Source: an uncultured Collinsella sp.
Lineage (GTDB): Bacteria; Actinomycetota; Coriobacteriia; Coriobacteriales; Coriobacteriaceae
NCBI GenBank assembly: GCA_900752345.1
Contig: CAADVA010000253.1
Location: 1-19,842 of the forward strand
Direction: 5' to 3'
Length of the DNA: 19,842 bases
The notes under the pieces are model-generated. The model was given only the letters and a program-made list of their open reading frames with translations. It made no database searches and was not told the DNA's origin. Shown here in pieces: positions 12,991 through 19,224 of this stretch. Each line of letters opens with the position of its first letter. Position 1 is the stretch's first letter. Position numbers and translations under genes: made by a program.

Positions 12991-13851
12991 TTACTTGATG
13001 TTGTACTTAGCCATGAGGGCGTCGACGGTACCGTCGTCGGTCAGGTCCTTGATGGCCTGGTTGATGTCGTCCTTGAGCTTGGTGTTGCCCTGGTTGATGG
13101 CGATGGCGTACTCCTCGCCGGTGCTGATCTGCTTAATGGTCTGGCAGGTGTTGAACTGCTCGGCGGTCAGCTGGCTGGCAACAGAGCGGTTGGTGACTAC
13201 GGCGTCGCCCTTATCGGACTGCAGGGCGCTGAAGCACTCGGTAGCGTCCTTGTAGGGGACGATCTTGGCCTTGGGGAAGTTCTCCTGGGCAAAGGACTCG
13301 GCGGTCGAGCCAGACTGGACGATGATGGTAGCGTCGGCGTTGTTGAGCTTCTCGCTGTAGTTGTCGGCCGTGATGTCGGTGTTATCGACCTTGGTCACGA
13401 TAGCCTGATCGTCCATGTAGTAGGAATCGGAGAAAGTGACTTCCTTCTCACGCTCGGGCGTGTCGGTGATAGCCGCGATGGAGACGTCATACTTAGCGCC
13501 CGAAGCGACGCCCGGAACCAGCGTGTCAAAGTCATTGTTGACGTACTCGACATCTAGGCCCAGCTTGTCGCCGATAGCCTTGATGAGCTCAAGGTCAAAG
13601 CCCTGATAATCGCCGTTGTCATCCTTGTACTCAAACGGAGCGTACTCGGCAGAGGTGCCGACGGTCAGCGTACCGTCCTTGACGAGCGCGTACTCCTTGG
13701 AGCCGTCGACCTTCTCGACCTTAGCGTCGTCAGAGCTGCTGGAAGCGGCATCAGAACCAGAGGTGGCGTTGGACGAGCCGCAGCCCGTCAGTGCGAGGGC
13801 GAGCGCCATGGCGCCCGTGGCGGCAAATGCGCCAAGCTTCTTGAGCTTCAT
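12991..13851 (-). CDS. Amino-acid ABC transporter solute-binding lipoprotein (family 3)
   Basis: A 286-residue extracellular lipoprotein. The signal peptide ends in the lipobox ALTGC, giving lipid-modified Cys24, followed by a Ser/Asp-rich linker. The mature part starts with GTLTVGTSAEYAPFEYKDDNGDYQGFDLEL, the classic family-3 opening that contacts the amino acid. SIAAITDTPEREKEVTFSDSYY and the later VVQSGSTAE-like IIVQSGSTAESFA agree with this. The ATG at 13849-13851 has AAGGAG seven bases upstream; the frame stays open for 43 further codons upstream through the promoter and is not used there. It is the first gene of the importer operon. The ligand is not certain. Confidence 0.95.
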   Translation of the reverse strand: MKLKKLGAFAATGAMALALALTGCGSSNATSGSDAASSSSDDAKVEKVDGSKEYALVKDGTLTVGTSAEYAPFEYKDDNGDYQGFDLELIKAIGDKLGLDVEYVNNDFDTLVPGVASGAKYDVSIAAITDTPEREKEVTFSDSYYMDDQAIVTKVDNTDITADNYSEKLNNADATIIVQSGSTAESFAQENFPKAKIVPYKDATECFSALQSDKGDAVVTNRSVASQLTAEQFNTCQTIKQISTGEEYAIAINQGNTKLKDDINQAIKDLTDDGTVDALMAKYNIK

Positions 13852-13908
13852 AATCAGTCTCCTTCCGATGACCCCGTTTGATTCAGAGGTCTGCAAAAAC
13901 TGTTGGAT

Positions 13909-13937
13909 ATTATGCACCCGTAAGTGCGAATCTGCAA
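13909..13937 (-). promoter_or_regulatory. Promoter of the amino-acid importer operon
   Basis: On the minus strand TTGCAG (-35, 13932-13937) and CATAAT (-10, 13909-13914) are exactly 17 bases apart. They lie about 60-85 bases before the chosen start of the binding-protein gene. Confidence 0.65.
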
Positions 13938-13952
13938 TTAGAAAACTGATTG

Positions 13953-13976
13953 AAACAAACCCATAACGTGAATGGG
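13953..13976 (-). terminator. Weak terminator after nfo
   Basis: CCCAT and ATGGG arms form a 5-bp stem with a 7-base loop, followed on the minus strand by TTTGTTTC. It lies just past the nfo stop and just before the importer promoter. The stem is short. Confidence 0.4.
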
Positions 13977-13998
13977 ACACTCCACTTTGTGACAGTCG

Positions 13999-14865
13999 TT
14001 ACTGCTGCAATGACCTTAACAGTTTAATTTCAGCCGCATAACCTGCAAGTTTGTTCGGTGTCTCCAAAATGAATGGCAATGCGCGCAAGCGGCCATTCGA
14101 TACAATATTCTGCATAACCTGCATACCGCCGCCAAACTCTTCACTACCCAGATAGCCCTTACCGATGCATTCGTGGCGGTCCTTATGGGCGCCACAGGGG
14201 TTCTTGGAGTCATTGATATGCACGGCGCGCAGGCGCTCAATACCCACCACGCGGTCGAACTCATCGAGTACGCCGTCCAGATCATGGATGATGTCGTAGC
14301 CGGCATCGCTCACATGGCAGGTGTCCAGACACACGCCCAGCTTGTCCGACAGCTCGGGGCGCTTGTCGGCAACGCCCTCGATGATGAGTGCCAGTTCCTC
14401 AAAGCTGCGGCCCACCTCGGTGCCCTTGCCGGCCATGGTCTCGAGCAGCACCGTCGTCTGCTGGCCCTCAAACATCACCTGGCACAGGGTGTCGACGATC
14501 ATCTGAATGCCGGCATCAGTCCCCTGCCCCACATGCGCGCCGGGGTGGAAGTTGTAATAGTTGCCGGGCAGTGCTTCCAGACGCTGCAAGTCCTCGGCCA
14601 TTGTCTCCAGGGCAAACTCGCGCGCCCGCTCCTTAGCGGAGCAGGGGTTATGGGTATACGGGGCATGAGCCACGAGCGGGCCAAAGTCGTTTTGCTCCAT
14701 AAGCTCGCGCAGGGCCGCCACGTCATCCATATCAAGATCTTTCGCCTTGCCGCCGCGCGGGTTGCGCGTAAAGAATGCAAAGGTATTGGCGCCAATAGAC
14801 AGCGCCGTCTCCCCCATTGCCCGATAGCCCTTCGTCGTGGATAGGTGACACCCGATCGTCAGCAT
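13999..14865 (-). CDS. nfo: Endonuclease IV (AP endonuclease)
   Basis: A 288-residue TIM-barrel enzyme that cuts DNA 5' of abasic sites in base-excision repair, using a zinc cluster. Ligand-bearing motifs are in place: VAHAPYTHNP (about 64-73), FHPGAHVG (about 106-113), VLLETMAGKGTEVG, VCLDTCHVSDAGYD, VHINDSKNPCGAHKDRHECIGKG and FILETPN. Length is that of the family. The ATG at 14863-14865 is preceded on the minus strand by a GAGGGGGG ribosome site that belongs to the flank of a hairpin element. No LexA-type box was seen. Confidence 0.95.
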   Translation of the reverse strand: MLTIGCHLSTTKGYRAMGETALSIGANTFAFFTRNPRGGKAKDLDMDDVAALRELMEQNDFGPLVAHAPYTHNPCSAKERAREFALETMAEDLQRLEALPGNYYNFHPGAHVGQGTDAGIQMIVDTLCQVMFEGQQTTVLLETMAGKGTEVGRSFEELALIIEGVADKRPELSDKLGVCLDTCHVSDAGYDIIHDLDGVLDEFDRVVGIERLRAVHINDSKNPCGAHKDRHECIGKGYLGSEEFGGGMQVMQNIVSNGRLRALPFILETPNKLAGYAAEIKLLRSLQQ

Positions 14866-14870
14866 CCCCA

Positions 14871-14965
14871 GCCCCCCTCATCAGTTGCGGTGAAATACGG
14901 TCTATTGGTGCCTTATTTTGGCGCAAACAGACCGTATTCCACCGCAACTTATAAAAGGGGCATCA
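14871..14965 (-). repeat. Hairpin element copy 1, between the Gfo/Idh gene and nfo
   Basis: An imperfect 21-bp stem (14883-14903 with 14929-14949, one mismatch) carries an inner 5-bp stem (14908-14912 with 14920-14924) capped by TTATTTT. Outer GCCCC and GGGGC flanks can also pair. It shares its outer stem, loop words and the flank TTATAAAAGGGGCATCA with copy 2 at 16061-16152, while the middle of the stem differs in both arms. On the minus strand the element ends in the ribosome site of nfo. Confidence 0.85.
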
Positions 14966-15036
14966 GAGATGCTGGCCACCAAGCACTATGGCTACGGGCG
15001 CCAGCGTCATGATCCCCTACGCGTCAGCGCCAAGTC

Positions 15037-16056
15037 CTAGAGGGCTAGACGGATTGCATCGATAATGCGCGCACAGCGCTGTGTGGCGGCAAGGGGCATG
15101 ACGGGACTCTCGAGTTTCCCCGCCCGGATGAGCTGGGTCACATGCTGGATTTCGCCGTAGAAATCATCGACCTCAAACGGGGCATTTATTTCGAGCATTC
15201 GTCCGTCGGAGTACTTCACATGGGCGAGCTCGGGGCGATGGAGGCGCTCGATTTCCAACGAGCCCCGCTCACAGGCAATCGTTAAGCGGCTTTCATATGC
15301 TGCTTTGCCGTCGCACGCCATATGAATGGGTATGCCGCCGACGCTCATATGGATCTCATCGGCCCAATCCACGCGACCGACCGATACGTCACGCCAGCGA
15401 ACTTCACGGGACGAAACCTCGCACGCGCCCGCGAGCAAATCCTCAAACCAACCGACCGCATAGCAGCCCATGTCATATAGACAGCCACCCTGCAACGGGT
15501 CGAGCAGATAACTCGAAGGGGGCTCACCATAATCGAGTTTTTGCACGCTTTCGATCGAAACGATACGGCCGAGCTCACCCGACGCAAGCAAGTCCTTCAC
15601 GCGAGTACGCATCGGACAAAACCGATTTTTCATCGCCTCCATAAACAGCACGCCGCGCTCGCGAGAGGTGGAGGCAATCGAGAGAGCCTCTTCTTCATTC
15701 AAAACGGCCGGCTTTTCGCACAGCACGGCCTTTCCCGCGCGCAGTGCCCGACAGACCCAATGCGCATGCATGCCATGTGGAAGAGCCAAGTAGATTACGT
15801 CGACATCGGGGTCGGCAATCAACGCATCATAAGCCGCATCGCCGTTATCGTCAGCTGTGGCATAACTGTGCGCGGCATCAATCGAAAACGCCCTGCAAAA
15901 CTCCTCAACATGCGAAGGAGTGCGACCGGCGGCAGCCACAAGCCGTGCCCCGTCCGCCTCCTTGAGCGACGATGCAAATCGATGCGATATGTTTCCAGCG
16001 CCCAAAACGCCCCAACGAACCTCACGCAAATCATCACATGAATCCCGATGGCCCAC
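15037..16056 (-). CDS. Gfo/Idh/MocA-family oxidoreductase
   Basis: A 339-residue NAD(P)-dependent dehydrogenase-like protein. The Rossmann loop GVLGAGNIS (about 16-24) binds the cofactor. ALPHGMHAHWVCRALRAGK and the catalytic-lysine motif CEKP (about 113-116) are standard, and GGCLYDMGCYAVGWFEDLL marks the substrate-domain start. It resembles dihydrodiol dehydrogenase-like or sugar-oxidising members; the substrate is unknown. I chose GTG at 16054-16056 because AAGGGGG lies five bases upstream. A longer frame from 16134 would translate the hairpin element and is rejected. It is flanked by both hairpin copies and lies downstream of the aldo/keto reductase on the same strand. Confidence 0.88.
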   Translation of the reverse strand: MGHRDSCDDLREVRWGVLGAGNISHRFASSLKEADGARLVAAAGRTPSHVEEFCRAFSIDAAHSYATADDNGDAAYDALIADPDVDVIYLALPHGMHAHWVCRALRAGKAVLCEKPAVLNEEEALSIASTSRERGVLFMEAMKNRFCPMRTRVKDLLASGELGRIVSIESVQKLDYGEPPSSYLLDPLQGGCLYDMGCYAVGWFEDLLAGACEVSSREVRWRDVSVGRVDWADEIHMSVGGIPIHMACDGKAAYESRLTIACERGSLEIERLHRPELAHVKYSDGRMLEINAPFEVDDFYGEIQHVTQLIRAGKLESPVMPLAATQRCARIIDAIRLAL

Positions 16057-16060
16057 GACA

Positions 16061-16152
16061 GCCCCCTTCAGTTGCGGTGGAATAGTTCCTGTTTTGCCCC
16101 TATTCTGCCGCAAACAGGAACTATTCCACCGCAAGTTATAAAAGGGGCATCA
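16061..16152 (-). repeat. Hairpin element copy 2, between the aldo/keto reductase and Gfo/Idh genes
   Basis: A perfect 23-bp stem (16072-16094 with 16112-16134) encloses a 17-base loop. Flanking GCCCCCTT (16061-16068) and AAGGGGC (16142-16148) can extend it. The minus-strand stop codon TGA of the aldo/keto reductase is the first three bases of the element, and the ribosome site of the Gfo/Idh gene is its last part. Compared with copy 1, about six stem pairs are changed on both sides so that pairing is kept. Confidence 0.88.
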
Positions 16153-17337
16153 GGAGCGCGTTTTGCAAAAAGCTTTAAGCACCGCCGTCACGGGGCCAGG
16201 CTGAAAACGGCGGCGTACGTCGTCCAAGCGCCCGGGGATATCGATGTGCTGCGGGCAATGCCGCGCGCATTTGCCGCACTTGACGCAATTGCTCACCAGC
16301 TTGGGCTCGTTCGTCCGCACCGCGCTCGCCGTAAAGTATTGAGACAGCCCCGTAAACCAGCTGTGCGCATAGCTTGCGTTGTAGGCAGCAAAACACCCAG
16401 GGATATTGATGCCTTTAGGACACGGCATGCAGTAGCCGCACCCCGTACAGGGCACGCGATTCGATTTCTCAAACTCTCCCAGCACGCGTGCGATGGTATC
16501 GAGCTGCTCTGTCGTCATCGAATCCGGCAGTGCGCGATCCGCCAATGCCGCGTTCTCGTCCACCTGCGCGGTATCGGTCATGCCCGAAAGCAGCATCGTG
16601 ACTTGAGGATGGTTCCACACCCACGAAAGCCCCCAAGCAGCCGGCGTCTTCAGGTACGGATCGCGTACGTCATCGAGCACGGCGCGGGCCCGCGGAGGCA
16701 GCTTGCCCGCCAGGCGTCCACCCAAAAGCGGTTCCATCACAAACACCGCGAGCCCGCGCTCGGCGGCTGCCATGAGTCCCGCCGTTCCCGCTTGGTATCG
16801 CTCTCCAGCGTAGTTGTACTGGATCTGGCAAAAGTCCCAGTCATACGCGTCAAGCATCGTGAGGAAGTCCGCCGCACTGCCGTGGTACGAAAAACCTATC
16901 TGGCGAATACGCCCCGCAGCCTTTTGGTGCGCAATCCAGTCCTCGATACCCAACGCTACCACGCGCTCCCACTGCGCGGGCGAGGTGATGTTGTGCATAA
17001 GGTAATAGTCGATATGGTCAGTCCGCAAACGGCGCAGCTGCTCGTCGAAGAACCGATCGAAATCCTCTGCGCACTTGCACGAAGCGTGCGGCAACTTAGT
17101 CGCCAGCAACACCCGGTCACGCAGCCCCAAGCGCTCAAGTGAGGCGCCCACGCACACCTCGTTACCGGGATAAAGATACGCGGTATCCAGATAATTAATC
17201 CCCTGCTCTACCGCACGGGAGATGATGGCATCGGCCGTCTTCGCATCGGGGTGTCCCGGCGCACCGGGAAACCTCATGCAGCCCAGACCCAGAGCGGATA
17301 TTCGGTTACCACTTTTGGGGTCAACACGATATTGCAC
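16150..17337 (-). CDS. Aldo/keto reductase with C-terminal 2x[4Fe-4S] domain
   Basis: A 395-residue protein. The N-terminal barrel has the aldo/keto reductase tetrad at Asp51 and Tyr56 (YLDTAYLYPG), Lys81 (ATKLP) and His115 (YYLMHN), so NADPH-linked carbonyl reduction is expected. The C-terminal 100 residues hold two ferredoxin-type clusters: CTGCGYCMPCP (Cys297, 300, 303, 306) and CVKCGKCARHCP (Cys351, 354, 357, 361). This fused form is common in anaerobes; electrons may pass between the clusters and the nicotinamide site. The start is GTG 17335-17337, with AGGAGGGG upstream. The substrate is unknown. It is the first of the minus-strand set leading into the Gfo/Idh gene. Confidence 0.93.
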   Translation of the reverse strand: MQYRVDPKSGNRISALGLGCMRFPGAPGHPDAKTADAIISRAVEQGINYLDTAYLYPGNEVCVGASLERLGLRDRVLLATKLPHASCKCAEDFDRFFDEQLRRLRTDHIDYYLMHNITSPAQWERVVALGIEDWIAHQKAAGRIRQIGFSYHGSAADFLTMLDAYDWDFCQIQYNYAGERYQAGTAGLMAAAERGLAVFVMEPLLGGRLAGKLPPRARAVLDDVRDPYLKTPAAWGLSWVWNHPQVTMLLSGMTDTAQVDENAALADRALPDSMTTEQLDTIARVLGEFEKSNRVPCTGCGYCMPCPKGINIPGCFAAYNASYAHSWFTGLSQYFTASAVRTNEPKLVSNCVKCGKCARHCPQHIDIPGRLDDVRRRFQPGPVTAVLKAFCKTRS

Positions 17338-17483
17338 TGCCCCTCCTCTCCCCTCGAAGCTCTAATGAGGCGAAACACAACGGCCACGCCATCAAAACAC
17401 ATTGGAATCGCAATCGAGAACGTATCGTAACGTAGCAGCAATCGAGCCATCACGACACCGCTTTAACATCAGCAAAAAGCCCG

Positions 17484-17693
17484 ATGAAAGGAGGCGAACG
17501 GACCACGCGTGAGGACGCCTATCCCTACCCCGGCGAACAATACATCCTCTCGGTCGACCGTTACCAGATCGAGGTCATGGACCATCTGGACGAGCTTCCC
17601 GCCACGGGTGCCGTCATCTTCTGTACCTTCCCCAAGGTGCGCGATGGCGTCGGATACCCCGCGCGCGTTTTCGCGGTCTGCCCTGCAGTGTAG
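17484..17693 (+). pseudogene. C-terminal remnant of a cyclase-family (PF04199-like) hydrolase
   Basis: This open frame of 69 codons has a C-terminal part (YILSVDRYQIEVMDHL, then DELPATGAVIFCTFPKVRDG and YPARVFAV) that reads like the end of cyclase/kynurenine-formamidase-type proteins, where a late LP..G..... FP.k..g.G.PaR..A motif is usual. The catalytic N-terminal part with its HxGTHxD motif is missing. The AAAGGAGG at 17486-17493 lies after the only ATG, so it is not a good start site. I read it as a decayed gene end; a short real gene is possible. The whole stretch 17338-17813 has no intact gene. Confidence 0.5.
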
Positions 17694-17721
17694 CGTCCAG
17701 GCAAACATTTCTTTTTATAAC

Positions 17722-17757
17722 TGCCGCCCCACGCACCCACAAATCACCCTGGCGGCA
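17722..17757 (+). other. Hairpin in the leader before the ketopantoate-reductase-like gene
   Basis: TGCCGCC (17722-17728) and GGCGGCA (17751-17757) form a perfect 7-bp stem just after a TATAAC -10-like word at 17716-17721, for which no good -35 is seen. It stands 12 bases upstream of a terminator-like hairpin. Confidence 0.35.
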
Positions 17758-17769
17758 TACAATCCATCA

Positions 17770-17794
17770 GGCGCCCCTTACGCGGGCGCCTTTT
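17770..17794 (+). terminator. Intrinsic terminator immediately before the ketopantoate-reductase-like gene
   Basis: GGCGCCC-CTTACGC-GGGCGCC followed by TTTT is a clean rho-independent terminator. It ends only about 20 bases before the next start codon. It may end transcription of the cyclase-like remnant or act as an attenuator of the next gene. Confidence 0.8.
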
Positions 17795-17813
17795 ATATGG
17801 GGAGATGATTCGC

Positions 17814-18728
17814 ATGCAGATCAACAAGGTCGCCTTTATCGGCAAGGGCGGCGTCGGCCTGCTCTACGGCAGCATGATCGCCAGGGCGCTCGGCAGCGAC
17901 GCCGTCGAATACGTTATGGATGACGCACGTTTTGAGCGTCGCGCGGGCGATGCGCTCACCGTCAACGGCGAGCCCTGTGTGCTCAAGTCCGTGCGCGCCA
18001 GCGAGGCAACACCCGCCGATCTGGTCATTCTCACGGTCAAGACGACTGGACTCGACCAGGCGCTCAAGACTATGGAACACATCGTGGGCCCCAATACGCT
18101 CATCGCCTCGCTGTGCAACGGCATTACGAGCGAGCAAAAGATTGCCGAGCGCTTTGGCTGGAAGCATACCGTTCTTGGTATTTGCCAGGGCATGGATGCC
18201 GTGTTCCTCGACGGCGCGCTCACCTTTACCAATGCGGGCGAGATTCGCTTTGGCGCGGCAGCAGGCACCGAGCCCGCAACCGTCAGCGCCATCGACGAGC
18301 TCTACACACGCTGCGGCATCGCCCATACCGTCGAGAGCGACATTGCGCACCGCATGTGGGCCAAACTCATGCTCAACGACGGCATCAACCAGACCTGTAT
18401 GGCCTACGGCGGGACCTACGGAAGCGCCACAGAGCCGGGCTCCGAGCAGCGTCGCTGCTTTGTTTCCGCCATGCGCGAAACGCTTGCGGTCGCCAACGCC
18501 GAGGGCATTGAGCTGACCGAGGCAGACCTGACGCAGATGGTGCACCTCATCGAGGGAATCGACCCCGTCGGTATGCCCTCGATGGCGCAGGATCGCATCG
18601 CACAACGAAAAACCGAAGTCGAGGAGTTCGCTGGCACCATTTGCCGCCTAGCTACCAAACACGATATCCAAGTGCCGCAAAACGATTGGCTCTACCAGAG
18701 GATTCGCGAAATAGAAAGCAGCTGGTAG
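17814..18728 (+). CDS. 2-dehydropantoate 2-reductase (PanE/ApbA family)
   Basis: A 304-residue NADPH-dependent reductase family member. The cofactor loop VAFIGKGGVG (about 6-15) is at the N-terminus. DLVILTVKT (about 69-77) and SLCNGITSE (about 99-107) follow the fold. The helix AHRMWAKLMLNDGINQ (about 178-193) carries the expected catalytic Lys184 and the conserved Asn pair. Canonical PanE reduces ketopantoate to pantoate for coenzyme A; many relatives act on other 2-keto acids, and no panB or panC is near, so the substrate is open. I prefer ATG 17814 to ATG 17805 because GGGGAG stands nine bases from the former and directly abuts the latter. Confidence 0.88.
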   Translation: MQINKVAFIGKGGVGLLYGSMIARALGSDAVEYVMDDARFERRAGDALTVNGEPCVLKSVRASEATPADLVILTVKTTGLDQALKTMEHIVGPNTLIASLCNGITSEQKIAERFGWKHTVLGICQGMDAVFLDGALTFTNAGEIRFGAAAGTEPATVSAIDELYTRCGIAHTVESDIAHRMWAKLMLNDGINQTCMAYGGTYGSATEPGSEQRRCFVSAMRETLAVANAEGIELTEADLTQMVHLIEGIDPVGMPSMAQDRIAQRKTEVEEFAGTICRLATKHDIQVPQNDWLYQRIREIESSW

Positions 18729-18763
18729 CCTCGGCCGCATCGCGATGTGCGCAATACAAGCAG

Positions 18764-18803
18764 ACAGGCCTTCGCGAGGATTCCGTCATTCGCGAAGGCC
18801 TGT
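18764..18803. terminator. Strong hairpin terminator between converging genes
   Basis: A perfect 14-bp stem, ACAGGCCTTCGCGA with TCGCGAAGGCCTGT, encloses a 12-base loop. T-runs on both strands are weak. It separates the ketopantoate-reductase-like gene from the minus-strand small membrane protein gene and probably serves both. Confidence 0.65.
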
Positions 18804-18819
18804 TGCATTTAGCTCGAGG

Positions 18820-19038
18820 CTAAAACTGAGGCTTATTTTGCGATTCCGGAACCTCGTCCTCGTCATCGCGGCAAAGCAGCACGCCGGCGCTTCCCAGCAG
18901 CGCCGCTGCAATCAAGGCGCCCACAATCACAGGAGCGGCGCCCGTATCGGACTGCAAGCCGGCAGTTAGCGCCGCCGTCGGACCAAGGCATCCGATCAAA
19001 AGGGCAACGACGGCAATAGCGACATCTCGAGCGTTCAT
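18820..19038 (-). CDS. Small two-helix membrane protein of unknown function
   Basis: A 72-residue protein that I do not recognise. It has two hydrophobic segments, about 6-27 (VAIAVVALLIGCLGPTAALT) and about 35-56 (PVIVGALIAAALLGSAGVLL). A short acidic tail (DDEDEVPESQ) follows. The ATG has GGAGG ten bases upstream, next to a 9-bp hairpin. It could be a membrane peptide or a small envelope protein; no motif decides. Its coding status rests on the clear ribosome site and the amphipathic layout. Confidence 0.6.
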   Translation of the reverse strand: MNARDVAIAVVALLIGCLGPTAALTAGLQSDTGAAPVIVGALIAAALLGSAGVLLCRDDEDEVPESQNKPQF

Positions 19039-19052
19039 GGAACCACTTCCTC

Positions 19053-19077
19053 CACGAGAAAGACTTTGTTTCTCGTG
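19053..19077 (-). other. Leader hairpin next to the ribosome site of the small membrane protein
   Basis: CACGAGAAA and TTTCTCGTG form a perfect 9-bp stem with a 7-base loop. On the minus strand the last base of the stem is directly followed by GAGG of the ribosome site. It has no terminal T-run and may modulate translation. Confidence 0.4.
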
Positions 19078-19153
19078 ACTTAGTGTGCCCCGCGCCCATA
19101 TGCGCGGCGTACTGCCACGGTAAGCGCTCTGTTAACTCAAACGCATACATAGA

Positions 19154-19197
19154 ACGGGCGTCCTTACGTTGCCCTAAAGCTCGGTATAGACGCCCGT
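19154..19197 (-). terminator. Probable terminator of the right-edge secreted protein gene
   Basis: ACGGGCGTC and GACGCCCGT form a perfect 9-bp stem around a 26-base loop, starting 28 bases past the stop codon. The minus-strand tail TTCTATGTATG is only moderately T-rich. Confidence 0.5.
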
Positions 19198-19224
19198 CCG
19201 CCAAATATCCGTGATGCAGAAAAA

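Noticed and set aside
14966..15036. GGCGC...GCGCC dyad after the Gfo/Idh gene as a terminator
   Set aside because: The stem is broken and no T-run follows on either strand.
16057..16134. N-terminal extension MRWNSSCLRQN... of the Gfo/Idh protein
   Set aside because: It is the hairpin element read through in frame. The same peptide pattern appears at the other copy (minus strand, near 14947), and a GTG with a ribosome site starts after it.
17509..17808. 99-codon plus-strand frame overlapping the cyclase remnant
   Set aside because: It is low-complexity Ser/Pro/Arg sequence, shifted against the recognisable cyclase-like frame, and it reads through the terminator hairpin.
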